64,000 nt of DNA, from the NCBI GenBank assembly GCA_963760965.1, contig CAVXEW010000006.1, positions 62,001 through 126,000 on the forward strand. Direction: 5' to 3'. A program made the position numbers and the translations under genes. The notes beneath the pieces were generated by a model. That model searched no databases, was not told the origin of the DNA, and saw nothing but the letters and a program-made list of their open reading frames with translations. The DNA is from Pararhizobium_B sp963760965. GTDB lineage: Bacteria; Pseudomonadota; Alphaproteobacteria; Rhizobiales; Rhizobiaceae. Positions within the stretch are counted from its first letter, which is position 1; each line of letters opens with the position of its first letter. Positions 8,744-17,469 of this stretch are shown piece after piece.

Positions 8744-10204
8744 TCATCCGTTGTTGGCGAGCAGCGAAAGCGTGCGGACGTTGTCGACGGAGTCGTGGTC
8801 CGTCAGGCGGGTCGGATAGTCGCCGGTGAAGCAGGCGTCGCAGAACTGCGGGCATTCGTTGTTTCGCGCCGGCTCCTGCACGGCCCGGTAGAGACCGTCG
8901 ATCGACAGGAAGGCCAGAGAATCGACGCGGATGAATTCCGCCATCTCCTCCACGCTCATTCGCGAGGCGAGCAGCTTGGCCTTTTCCGGCGTGTCGACAC
9001 CATAGAAGCAGGACGACATGGTCGGCGGAGATGCGATCCGCATGTGCACTTCCCGCGCACCGGCCTCGCGCATCATCTGGACGATCTTCTGGGAGGTCGT
9101 GCCGCGCACGATCGAATCGTCGACGAGCACGATCCGCTTGCCCTCGATCAGTGCCTTGTTGGCGTTGTGCTTCAGCTTCACGCCCATATGCCGGATCTGC
9201 GCCGTCGGCTGGATGAAGGTGCGCCCGACATAGTGGTTGCGGATGATGCCGAGCTCGAAGGGAATGCCGGAGCCCTGGGCGAAGCCGATCGCCGCCGGCG
9301 TCCCGGAATCCGGCACCGGGACGACGAGGTCCGCCTCGACGGGCGCCTCTTTGGCGAGTTCGGCGCCGATGTGCTTGCGCACCGAATAGACGTTGCGGCC
9401 CTCGATGATCGAATCGGGCCTTGCGAAATAGACATATTCGAAGATGCAGAAGCGGCCCGCCGACCTCTCGAAGGGGAAGCGGCTCTCGACGCCGTTCTTC
9501 GTGACGATCACGACCTCGCCGGGCTTCACGTCGCGCACGAAGCGCGCACCGATGATGTCGAGGGCGCAGGTCTCGGAGGCGAGGATGTAGGCGCCGTCGA
9601 GGTCGCCGAGCACGAGCGGCCGGATGCCGAGCGGATCGCGCGCCCCGATCATCTTCTTCTCGGACAGGGCGACGAAGGAGTAGGCGCCTTCCAGCCGGGA
9701 AACCGCGTCGATGAACTTGTCGATGAAATGCGGGCCCTCGCTCAGGGCGACGAGATGCAGCATCGTCTCGGTGTCGGAGGTGGACGAGAAGATCGCCCCG
9801 CGCTTCTGCAACTGGCGCTGCAGCGTCAGCGCATTGGTGATGTTGCCGTTGTGCGCGATCGCGAACCCGCCGTCGGCGAGTTCGGCGAACAGGGGCTGGA
9901 CGTTGCGCAGGCCCTCGCCGCCGGTGGTCGAATAGCGCGTATGGCCGATCGCCCGGTCGCCCTGCAGCCGGGCGAGGACCGCCTGCTTGGTGAAGGTGTC
10001 GCCGATGAGGCCGACATGCCGCTCGACGAAGAACTGCTTGCCGTCATAGGCGGCGATGCCGGCTGCTTCCTGCCCGCGATGCTGGAGCGCGTGGAGCCCG
10101 AGCGTGACCACGGCTGCTGCGTCCGGCTTGCCGAAGATGCCGAAAACGCCGCACTCGTCGCGGAACGCGTCGCCTTCCTCGCGGATGTCGTCGATCTCAT
10201 TCAT
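8744..10204 (-). CDS. purF: amidophosphoribosyltransferase
   Basis: Catalyses the first committed step of purine synthesis, making 5-phosphoribosylamine from PRPP and glutamine. The ATG at 10204 leaves a 17-residue propeptide before CGVFGIFG, so Cys18 becomes the N-terminal nucleophile after processing. The glutaminase domain is followed by the PRTase domain with the PRPP loop VLVDDSIVRGTT near residues 357-369. Cysteines in SETCALD, SSCFYGVD and CDACFTGDYP match the four ligands of the Bacillus-type [4Fe-4S] cluster, which the E. coli enzyme lacks. The protein has 486 residues. An in-frame start further upstream would add 31 unrelated residues, so I rejected it. It lies 89 bases after cvpA. 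Confidence 0.97.
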   Translation of the reverse strand: MNEIDDIREEGDAFRDECGVFGIFGKPDAAAVVTLGLHALQHRGQEAAGIAAYDGKQFFVERHVGLIGDTFTKQAVLARLQGDRAIGHTRYSTTGGEGLRNVQPLFAELADGGFAIAHNGNITNALTLQRQLQKRGAIFSSTSDTETMLHLVALSEGPHFIDKFIDAVSRLEGAYSFVALSEKKMIGARDPLGIRPLVLGDLDGAYILASETCALDIIGARFVRDVKPGEVVIVTKNGVESRFPFERSAGRFCIFEYVYFARPDSIIEGRNVYSVRKHIGAELAKEAPVEADLVVPVPDSGTPAAIGFAQGSGIPFELGIIRNHYVGRTFIQPTAQIRHMGVKLKHNANKALIEGKRIVLVDDSIVRGTTSQKIVQMMREAGAREVHMRIASPPTMSSCFYGVDTPEKAKLLASRMSVEEMAEFIRVDSLAFLSIDGLYRAVQEPARNNECPQFCDACFTGDYPTRLTDHDSVDNVRTLSLLANNG

Positions 10205-10293
10205 GACAATCGCACCCCTGCAGCGCCGGTCGGTTCGACCCGGGCACGGGTTCGGCCAGCGAAAAGGTTCTCCTACCACCCTTTGCATGGGTG

Positions 10294-10908
10294 TCAAACT
10301 TCGAAGTCGCCACGCCCCGGGCGCCGATGGGTCCGCGGCGCCGGCCCGGTCACTGGCCAGAGCCGTCGCCCGTGGTCGCCTTGCCCTTGCCGCTGGCGCT
10401 CCGCAGCTTGTCGAAGAGCTTCGAGTTCAGCGTTCTCGGGCAGCATGTTGACGAGCTTCGCACCGAGCGAGTCGATCAGCGGCTTCGACTTCGCCTCGCT
10501 CACCCATTTCGGCTGCTGCGCGGGAGCGACCAGCCAGTTGAAGAACATCATCGCGACGACGACGAGAAGCAGCCCGCGCGCCGCCCCGAAGAGGAAGCCG
10601 AGCGTCCTGTCCAGCGCGCCGATCCGGCTGTCGATGATGAAATCGGCGATCCGCATCGTGATCACCGAGATGACGATCAGCACGACGAGGAAGATGAGCG
10701 CCGCAGAGCCGATCATCGCGATCGTGTGGCTCTGGGTGTACTTGCTCGCGTAGGGCAGCAGGACCGGGTAGAAGTAGTAGGCCGCCGCCGCCGCCGCCAC
10801 CCAGGAGACTACGGAAAGCACCTCGCGCGAAAAGCCGCGCACCATGGCGAGCACGGCGGAAAAGAGCATAACCGCTAGGACGATCCCGTCGAGTATCGTG
10901 ATGGGCAT
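10294..10908 (-). CDS. cvpA: CvpA family membrane protein
   Basis: A 204-residue inner-membrane protein with four hydrophobic segments (about residues 1-20, 25-45, 65-85 and 103-122), followed by a charged C-terminal tail ending in a basic stretch. Family members were first linked to colicin V production and later to envelope stress tolerance; the biochemical function is unsettled. The motif LDGIVLAVMLFSAVLAMVRGFSRE at the N-terminus is typical, with the conserved Arg-Gly-Phe loop. It sits directly before purF, as in E. coli and most proteobacteria. Confidence 0.92.
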   Translation of the reverse strand: MPITILDGIVLAVMLFSAVLAMVRGFSREVLSVVSWVAAAAAAYYFYPVLLPYASKYTQSHTIAMIGSAALIFLVVLIVISVITMRIADFIIDSRIGALDRTLGFLFGAARGLLLVVVAMMFFNWLVAPAQQPKWVSEAKSKPLIDSLGAKLVNMLPENAELEALRQAAERQRQGQGDHGRRLWPVTGPAPRTHRRPGRGDFEV

Positions 10909-10965
10909 GTTTGTCTCTGTCTCCGAAGCCGTGCCGGTCCCGTCCGCCGGGGGGCTCTGCTATCC

Positions 10966-12369
10966 CTATGTCGCGTCCTCGGCCTCGGACGTCCTGCTCT
11001 TCGACCCGGCGATGCGCACGACGAGATCCGGAAGCGTCTCGACCTCGCTCCAGCACCCGTTGCGAGCGGCCGGCAGGTCGGCCGAGCCGGCAGGCATGAC
11101 GGCCTGTGCGAATCCGAGCTTCTCGGCCTCTTTCAACCTCTGGGCCGTGTGCGCAACCGGCCGGACGGCACCCGACAGGCTGACTTCGCCGAAATAGACG
11201 CAATCGGCGGGCAGGGCAAGGCCGGCAAGCGAGGAAACCAGTGCAGAAGCGACCGCCATGTCGGCGGCCGGTTCGGAGATGCGGTAGCCGCCGGCGACGT
11301 TCAGGTAGACGTCGTGACTGCCGAGCCGCACGCCGCAGTGCGCCTCGAGCACGGCGAGGATCATCGACAGCCGTGCGCCGTCCCATCCGACGACCGCGCG
11401 CCGGGGCGTGCCGAGCGTCGACGGCGCGACCAGCGCCTGCACCTCGACCAGCACCGGCCGCGTGCCTTCCATGCCGGCGAAGACCGCCGCGCCGGGGGAC
11501 TTCTCGTTGCGTTCGCCGAGGAAGAGTTCGGAAGGGTTGGCGACCTCGCGCAGGCCCATGTCGGACATCTCGAAGACGCCGATCTCGTCGGTCGGGCCGA
11601 ACCGGTTCTTGACGGTGCGCAGGATCCGGTAGTGGTGTCCGCGGTCACCCTCGAAATAGAGCACGGCGTCGACCATGTGCTCGACCACCCGCGGACCGGC
11701 GATCTGGCCTTCCTTGGTCACGTGGCCGACGAGGACCACCGTTGCGCCCGTCTGCTTGGCGAACTTGATCATCGCCTGCGCTCCGGTGCGCACCTGCGTG
11801 ACCGTGCCCGGTGCCGATTCCGCGATGTCGCTCCAGAGCGTCTGGATCGAGTCGACGATCACGAGGTCCGGGCGCGGCCCCTCCGCAAGCGTGGCGAGGA
11901 TGTCTTCGACGTTCGTCTCGGCCGCCAGGAGAACGTCGGTGTCCGCCGCGCCGAGGCGCTGGGCGCGCAGCCGCACCTGCGCGACGGCTTCCTCGCCGGA
12001 GACGTAGATCACGCGGCTGCCGCGCCGCGAGAGGGCCGCGGCGGCCTGCATCAGCACCGTCGACTTGCCGATGCCGGGGTCGCCGCCGACGAGGATCGCC
12101 GAGCCGCGCACGAAGCCCCCGCCGGTTGCGCGGTCGAGTTCGGCGATGCCGGTCTCGATGCGCGGGGCGTCCTCGATCTCTCCGGAGAGCGACGTAAGCG
12201 CGACGGCGCGTCCCTTCTTCGGCGTCTTGCCGGGGCCGCCGCCGATGCCGCCGGCGGGATCCTCCTCGACGATGGTGTTCCACGCCCCGCAGGCGTCGCA
12301 CTTGCCGGCCCAGCGGTTGTGGACCGTGCCGCAGTTCTGGCAGACGAATTGGGTGCGCGATCTGGCCAT
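10966..12369 (-). CDS. radA: DNA repair protein RadA (Sms)
   Basis: A RecA-like ATPase that promotes branch migration in recombinational repair. The N-terminal zinc finger uses Cys10, Cys13, Cys24 and Cys27. Walker A (GGDPGIGKST) is at 95-104, and the RadA-specific KNRFG motif at 254-258. The C-terminal third is the Lon-protease-like domain without protease activity. It has 467 residues, the usual length. It starts 24 bases after alr ends and belongs to the minus-strand dnaB-alr-radA-cvpA-purF block. Confidence 0.97.
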   Translation of the reverse strand: MARSRTQFVCQNCGTVHNRWAGKCDACGAWNTIVEEDPAGGIGGGPGKTPKKGRAVALTSLSGEIEDAPRIETGIAELDRATGGGFVRGSAILVGGDPGIGKSTVLMQAAAALSRRGSRVIYVSGEEAVAQVRLRAQRLGAADTDVLLAAETNVEDILATLAEGPRPDLVIVDSIQTLWSDIAESAPGTVTQVRTGAQAMIKFAKQTGATVVLVGHVTKEGQIAGPRVVEHMVDAVLYFEGDRGHHYRILRTVKNRFGPTDEIGVFEMSDMGLREVANPSELFLGERNEKSPGAAVFAGMEGTRPVLVEVQALVAPSTLGTPRRAVVGWDGARLSMILAVLEAHCGVRLGSHDVYLNVAGGYRISEPAADMAVASALVSSLAGLALPADCVYFGEVSLSGAVRPVAHTAQRLKEAEKLGFAQAVMPAGSADLPAARNGCWSEVETLPDLVVRIAGSKSRTSEAEDAT

Positions 12370-12393
12370 GCCGGCGGGGCTTCTCCTCGCGAA

Positions 12394-13548
12394 TCAACCG
12401 TTGACGATGCGACGTTGATAGCGGCCGGACAGCCCGGTGAGAAGTTCGTAGCCGATGGTTCCCGCCGCCCGGGCCACGTCGTCGAGCGGCATGCTCGTAC
12501 CGAAAAGCTCGATGAACCCGCCCTGAACCACCGAGCCCGGCTCGCAGTCCGTGACGTCGAACATCGTCAGGTCCATCGTCACGCGACCGACGAGCGGAAC
12601 CCGCCGGCCTGCCACGAAGCCGCAGGCGCCTTCCGCCACGGCCTGCCGCAGCGGCACGCCGCTTCCCGAGGCCGACCTCGGATAGCCGTCTGCATAGCCG
12701 ACCGAGCAGGTCGCGATGCGGGAATCGCGCTCCAGAACCTGCGTCGCCCCGTAGCCGACGGACACTCCGGCCGGCACCTCGCGAACGGCACAGATGCGCG
12801 CCTCGAGCGTGGCGACCGGCCGCATCGCACCGGCGCCCTCGACGGCCTCGCCGCCGTAGAGCGCTATCCCGGGCCGCACCAGGTCGCAGTGGTAGCCTGC
12901 ACCGAGGAAGATGCCGCCGGAATTCGCCAGGCTTGACTCGATGCTTCCGAAAGCCGCCCGAACCTCTTGGAATGACTCCAGTTGCAGCCGGTTCAGTTCA
13001 TGCGTCGCGGTATCGGCGCAAGCCAGGTGACTCACCACCAGGACGGGCCGCGCGGCCCCGCCGGCGCGCATTGCGGCCGCATAGGCGATCGCTTCTCGGG
13101 GCGTCAGTCCGATGCGGTTCATTCCCGTGTCGACCTGGAGCGCGAACGGCCGGGTCTGCGGCGCGCAATCGGCCTGCCACGCGGCGATATCCTGCAGGGA
13201 ACCGGCGATCGGAATGAGATCGGCGGCGGCATGGAGGGCGGCACTGCCGGCGAAATAGCCGTTCAGAACGAAGATCCGGGCATCCGGCGCGAACCGGCGG
13301 GCCTCGACGCCCTCCGCGGCAAGGGCCACGAAGAAGTCCCGGCAGCCCTCGGCGTAGAGGGCGGGCACGACGGTCTCCATGCCGAGCCCGTAGCCGTTTG
13401 CCTTGACGACGCCGGCGGCACGGGCGGGCGCGCAACGCTCCGCGAGCGTGCGCCAGTTGCTCCTCAGGGCGGAGAGGTCGATGGTGAGACGTCCCCCGGC
13501 GCCGGCCTCCTTGGCGCCGGGGTGGTCCGCCACGCTCTGCACACTCAC
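12394..13548 (-). CDS. alr: alanine racemase
   Basis: A PLP enzyme that interconverts L- and D-alanine for peptidoglycan. The PLP lysine is Lys49 in GVVKANGYGLG, and the second catalytic residue is the Tyr in SVGYGAT near residue 265. The alpha/beta barrel and C-terminal beta domain together give 384 residues, normal for the family. The start is GTG. A second in-frame GTG lies two codons downstream, and there is no strong ribosome binding site, so the exact first residue is uncertain. It follows dnaB after 42 bases. Confidence 0.94.
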   Translation of the reverse strand: MSVQSVADHPGAKEAGAGGRLTIDLSALRSNWRTLAERCAPARAAGVVKANGYGLGMETVVPALYAEGCRDFFVALAAEGVEARRFAPDARIFVLNGYFAGSAALHAAADLIPIAGSLQDIAAWQADCAPQTRPFALQVDTGMNRIGLTPREAIAYAAAMRAGGAARPVLVVSHLACADTATHELNRLQLESFQEVRAAFGSIESSLANSGGIFLGAGYHCDLVRPGIALYGGEAVEGAGAMRPVATLEARICAVREVPAGVSVGYGATQVLERDSRIATCSVGYADGYPRSASGSGVPLRQAVAEGACGFVAGRRVPLVGRVTMDLTMFDVTDCEPGSVVQGGFIELFGTSMPLDDVARAAGTIGYELLTGLSGRYQRRIVNG

Positions 13549-13590
13549 TCTGCCGCGCTTCGCACTGCGGTCCTTTGCGATCTCTTGCTC

Positions 13591-15090
13591 CTATTCGTGC
13601 GAGTACTGTGAATAGGACGGATCGGCGAGATCGGAGAAGCGCGTGAATTCGGCCTGGAAGGCGAGGCGAACGGTCCCCGTCGGGCCATGGCGCTGCTTGG
13701 CGACGATGACGTCCGCCGAACCCTTGACCTTGTCGAAGCGCTGCTTCCATTCCTCGTATTTCGGGTCGAATTCGTCGCGCGGCTCCTCGTTCTTGACGTA
13801 GTACTCCTCGCGGAAAACGAAGAGCACGACGTCGGCGTCCTGCTCGATCGAGCCCGATTCGCGCAGATCCGAGAGCTGCGGTCGCTTGTCCTCGCGGCTT
13901 TCCACCTGGCGCGACAGCTGCGACAGCGCGATGACGGGAACGTTGAGCTCCTTGGCGAGCGCCTTCAGCCCGGTGGTGATCTCGGTGATCTCCTGCACGC
14001 GGTTGTCGCCGGCGCGCTTCGAGCCGGTCATCAGCTGCACGTAGTCGATGACCAGCAGGTCGAGCCCGCGCTGGCGCTTCAGCCGCCGGGCGCGGGCGGC
14101 GAGCTGGGCGATCGAGATGCCGCCGGTCTGGTCGATGTAGAGCGGGATCTTCTGCATCATCTGCGAGCAGGCGACGAGCTTCTCGAAGTCGGGCTCGGTG
14201 ATCTCGCCACGGCGGATTTTCGAGGAAGACACCTCGGTCTGCTCCGAGATGATGCGGGTGGCAAGCTGCTCGGACGACATTTCCAGCGAGTAGAAGCCGA
14301 CGATCCCGCCGTTCTTCGCCTTGATCGTGCCGTCGGGCTGCGGATCGGCCTCGTAGGCGGCCGCGATATTGTAGGCGATGTTGGTGGCGAGCGACGTCTT
14401 GCCCATGCCCGGTCGGCCGGCGAGGATGATCAGGTCGGACTGCTGCAGGCCGCCCATCCTGAGGTCCAGCGCGGTGATCCCGGTGGAGATGCCAGACAGA
14501 TGCCCGTCGCGCTGGTAGGCCGCGCCCGCCATGTCGATGGCCAGCGCCACCGCGTCGTTGAAGGACTGGAAGCCGCCGTCGTAGCGCCCGGTCTCGGCGA
14601 GCTCGAACAGCCGCCGCTCGGCGTCCTCGATCTGGTTCTGGGGCGGCATGTCCAGCGGCGCGTCGAAGGCGATGTTGACCATGTCCTCGCCGATCGTGAT
14701 CAGCGAGCGGCGCAGCGCCAGGTCGTAGATCGCCCGGCCATAGTCCTCGGCGTTGATGATGGTCACGGCCTCGGCGGCGAGCCGCGCGAGATATTGCGCC
14801 ATGGTCAGGTCGCCCACCTTCTCGTCGGAGGGCAGGAAGGTCTTGATGGTGACCGGATTCGCCGTCTTGCCCATGCGGATGATGTCGCCGGCGACCTCGA
14901 AGATCTTCCGGTGCAGCGGCTCGTGGAGATGGACGGGCTTGAGGAAGTCCGAGACGCGGTAGAACGCGTCGTTGTTCACGAGAATCGCGCCGAGAAGGGC
15001 CTGCTCCGCCTCGATGTTGCTCGGGGCCTCGCGGTAGAGGGCAGGCGTCTTGTCGCTGCCAAGGTCCAGCTTGCGTGCGGCGTCGCTCAT
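13591..15090 (-). CDS. dnaB: replicative DNA helicase DnaB
   Basis: The hexameric helicase that unwinds DNA ahead of the replisome. The N-terminal helical domain covers about residues 20-125, then a linker, then the RecA-like motor with Walker A GRPGMGKT at 225-232. The Walker B and H4 regions (LLVIDYVQLM; IALSQLSRQVESR) are intact. It has 499 residues and carries no intein, unlike some bacterial dnaB genes. AAGGGG stands about 12 bases before the ATG. The 209 bases between it and cfa must hold its promoter if it is not cotranscribed with cfa; I see no convincing consensus boxes there. Confidence 0.97.
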   Translation of the reverse strand: MSDAARKLDLGSDKTPALYREAPSNIEAEQALLGAILVNNDAFYRVSDFLKPVHLHEPLHRKIFEVAGDIIRMGKTANPVTIKTFLPSDEKVGDLTMAQYLARLAAEAVTIINAEDYGRAIYDLALRRSLITIGEDMVNIAFDAPLDMPPQNQIEDAERRLFELAETGRYDGGFQSFNDAVALAIDMAGAAYQRDGHLSGISTGITALDLRMGGLQQSDLIILAGRPGMGKTSLATNIAYNIAAAYEADPQPDGTIKAKNGGIVGFYSLEMSSEQLATRIISEQTEVSSSKIRRGEITEPDFEKLVACSQMMQKIPLYIDQTGGISIAQLAARARRLKRQRGLDLLVIDYVQLMTGSKRAGDNRVQEITEITTGLKALAKELNVPVIALSQLSRQVESREDKRPQLSDLRESGSIEQDADVVLFVFREEYYVKNEEPRDEFDPKYEEWKQRFDKVKGSADVIVAKQRHGPTGTVRLAFQAEFTRFSDLADPSYSQYSHE

Positions 15091-15299
15091 TCCCGGAATT
15101 CACCCCTTCGCGAATCGTGTGGCGCGTTCCTTCGCCAGTACCCGGATAGCGCTTCCGGCCGCCCGGCGATAGCAACCGGTACGCGATTCGACGGATCTTT
15201 CAAGATGTCCACCGTCGTCCACAGCAAACCTGCAACGCCGGCTCGAGAAGCGACGGAACGGCCAACGCGCGCTTGACTGTGACTTATTCGGCAGGCGGG

Positions 15300-16610
15300 T
15301 CAGCTGTTGCCGGCATGCACCGTCTGGCGCGCCGGCGCTGCCGGTTCCCGGGACGTCCTTCCGGCCGCGCCGGGGGGAGGCGTGTCGAGCTCCTTCAGGC
15401 GTCTTTCCTCGTCGTAGATGTAGTCGCGGACCAGAGGCACGGCGTCCACCTTGTGCGCGATCTGGATCTGGAAATTGAGCAGCCCCTGCCAGCGGAACGC
15501 GCTCTCCGAGGCGGCGAGGTAGAACTCCCACATGCGGCAGAAGCGCTCGTCGTAGAGGGCCTTGGCGTCGTCCCAGTGCGAGACGAACCGCTCTCTCCAG
15601 GCCTTCAGCGTCTCCGCATAGTGCAGGCGCAGGAACTCGATGTCGGTGACGATCAGCCCGGAGCGCTCGATGTGCGGCATGACCTCCGACAGCGACGGGA
15701 TGTAGCCGCCGGGGAAGATGTGCTTCTCGATGAACGGGTTCGTTGGCGACGGGCCGTCGGCCTGGCCGATCGTGTGCAGGAGCATCACTCCGTCCTCGTG
15801 CAGCAGCTCGGCGCACTTGTCGAAGTACTCGGCATAGTTCTTAAGGCCGACGTGCTCGAACATGCCGACCGAGACGATCCGGTCGAACTTCTGGTTCAGC
15901 GCGCGGTAGTCCTTCAGCAGGAACCGGGCATGGTCGGAGAGCCCCTCGTCGACCGCGCGCTGGTTGGCGATGCCGTGCTGTTCCTTGGAGAGCGTGACGC
16001 CGGTGATGTCGGCCTTGAGATGACGGGCGAGGTAGAGGCCCATCCCGCCCCAGCCGCAGCCGATGTCGAGCGTCGTGAGCCCTTCGCGGTCCATCACCAT
16101 CTTGGCCGCGATGTGGCGCTTCTTGGCGAGCTGGGCTTCCTCCAGCCCCGTTTCGGCATCGGGGAAATAGGCGCAGGAATACTGCTTGTCCCTGTCGAGA
16201 AAGAGTTCGTACAGCTCGCCCGAGAGGTCGTAGTGGTGCGCCACGTTGGAACGCGCGCGCAGCATGTCGTTCCCGCGTGAGGCAAGCGCGACCAGCCGCC
16301 GTCCGCCGTCCAGGAGCTTGAGCCAGGAGCGGGAGCGTCCGACATGGCCGCCGGTGTTGCTGAACACCAGCTTCAGGAAGTCGTATATGTTGCCGGAAAT
16401 GAACTCGACGTCGCCGTTCATGTAGCACTCGCCGAGCTTCAGCGTCGGATCGAGCATGATGGACGTCTCGGTCGCGCGGGTCTTGAACCTGATGTGGGTC
16501 AGCGGCCCCGTCCCGTCGCCGAAGTGGTATTCCTTCCCGTCCCACGAGGTGACGATCAGGTTTCCGGTAGAGACCGTTTCATTAATGAATTTACGGAAGA
16601 TGGCGTTCAT
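15300..16610 (-). CDS. cfa: cyclopropane-fatty-acyl-phospholipid synthase family protein
   Basis: Transfers a methylene group from S-adenosylmethionine to unsaturated acyl chains of membrane phospholipids. The SAM-binding motif LDIGCGWGG lies near residue 180, and the characteristic VGMFEHVGLKNY and HTIGQ motifs follow. The ATG at 16610 gives 436 residues. An ATG at 16637 would add nine residues, and neither has a good Shine-Dalgarno. A perfect 7-bp dyad lies about 130 bases upstream and may be an operator. Its position between rplI and dnaB puts a lipid-modifying gene inside a replication/ribosome block. Confidence 0.92.
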   Translation of the reverse strand: MNAIFRKFINETVSTGNLIVTSWDGKEYHFGDGTGPLTHIRFKTRATETSIMLDPTLKLGECYMNGDVEFISGNIYDFLKLVFSNTGGHVGRSRSWLKLLDGGRRLVALASRGNDMLRARSNVAHHYDLSGELYELFLDRDKQYSCAYFPDAETGLEEAQLAKKRHIAAKMVMDREGLTTLDIGCGWGGMGLYLARHLKADITGVTLSKEQHGIANQRAVDEGLSDHARFLLKDYRALNQKFDRIVSVGMFEHVGLKNYAEYFDKCAELLHEDGVMLLHTIGQADGPSPTNPFIEKHIFPGGYIPSLSEVMPHIERSGLIVTDIEFLRLHYAETLKAWRERFVSHWDDAKALYDERFCRMWEFYLAASESAFRWQGLLNFQIQIAHKVDAVPLVRDYIYDEERRLKELDTPPPGAAGRTSREPAAPARQTVHAGNS

Positions 16611-16737
16611 CGCTGCAACTCGAACCTGCTCGGACATCCGTTGATTATGTGTTCTCGCGCCGCAAGCCATCAAGGGATGGGAACGCGCGAAAGTGCGGAG
16701 TGCCCTCATTTTGTCTCATTCATACAGCGGGATACTA

Positions 16738-16755
16738 CCGTAAGCGCACTTACGG
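16738..16755. promoter_or_regulatory. dyad upstream of cfa
   Basis: CCGTAAG (16738-16744) and CTTACGG (16749-16755) form a perfect inverted repeat around CGCA. It lies between the rplI terminator and cfa, about 128 bases before the chosen cfa start. The short loop and absence of a T-run argue against a terminator and for a protein-binding site or a cruciform. No regulator can be named. Confidence 0.45.
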
Positions 16756-16768
16756 AAGACCCGAAACG

Positions 16769-16803
16769 CAAAAAATGAAAACGCCCGCGGCGAGGCGGGC
16801 GTT
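16769..16803 (-). terminator. Rho-independent terminator of the rpsF-rplI operon
   Basis: On the minus strand, AACGCCCGC (16803-16795) pairs with GCGGGCGTT (16788-16780) around a six-base loop. It is followed by a U-rich run with six consecutive T (complement of 16779-16769). It lies 26 bases beyond the rplI stop and separates the ribosomal operon from cfa. Confidence 0.88.
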
Positions 16804-16828
16804 CCGAAATGGCGGTGAGGAGGGTGGC

Positions 16829-17437
16829 TCAGGCCTGCGATCCGGCCTCTTCGCCCTCCTCGGGCTGCGCCTCGACGCCCTCGTCGAAAAACTCATCGAC
16901 ACCGGCTTCCTCGTCTTCCTCCGTCTCCTCGACGCCGTAGATGGCATCGGCGGAGTTGAGGTTCTCGCCCTTGGCCTGGCGCTCGGCTTCGTCCGATGAG
17001 CGGGCGACGTTGAATTCGACCTTCACCTCGACTTCCGGGTGGAGCAGGAGTGCGATCTCGTGCAGGCCGATCGCCTTGATCGGCTGGTTCAGCTCGACCT
17101 GGTTCCGGCCGATGTCGAAGCCTTCCTCGGCGAGCACGGCGACGACGTCGCGCGCGGCGACCGAGCCGTAGAGCTGGCCGGTCTCGCCAGCCGAGCGCAC
17201 CACGATGAACGACTTGCCGTCCAGCTTCTCGGCGACGGACTGCGCCTCGTTCTTGCGCTCGAGGTTGCGGGCCTCGAGCGTCGTCCGCTCGGCTTCGAAG
17301 CGCTTCTTGTTGGCCTCGTTGGCGCGGAGCGCCTTGCCCTGCGGGAGCAGGAAGTTCCGCGCGAAGCCGTCGCGCACCTTGACGGTCTCGCCCATCTGGC
17401 CGAGCCTGGGAATGCGTTCGAGGAGAATGACGTCCAT
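16829..17437 (-). CDS. rplI: 50S ribosomal protein L9
   Basis: Large-subunit protein L9, which binds 23S rRNA near the L1 stalk and helps reading-frame maintenance. The N-terminal RNA-binding domain starts MDVILLERIPRLGQMGETV, with the GFARNFLLPQGKA motif at about 24-36. A long connecting helix follows, then the C-terminal domain. At 202 residues it is longer than the 149 of E. coli because of an acidic, low-complexity C-terminal tail (about residues 160-202), common in Rhizobiales. The ATG at 17437 is preceded by AAAGGAACGG. The same frame stays open upstream through the neighbouring gene, but that is not coding here. Last gene of the rpsF operon. Confidence 0.97.
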   Translation of the reverse strand: MDVILLERIPRLGQMGETVKVRDGFARNFLLPQGKALRANEANKKRFEAERTTLEARNLERKNEAQSVAEKLDGKSFIVVRSAGETGQLYGSVAARDVVAVLAEEGFDIGRNQVELNQPIKAIGLHEIALLLHPEVEVKVEFNVARSSDEAERQAKGENLNSADAIYGVEETEEDEEAGVDEFFDEGVEAQPEEGEEAGSQA

Positions 17438-17469
17438 CTTTCCGTTCCTTTCGTTGTTGTATGCGTTTG

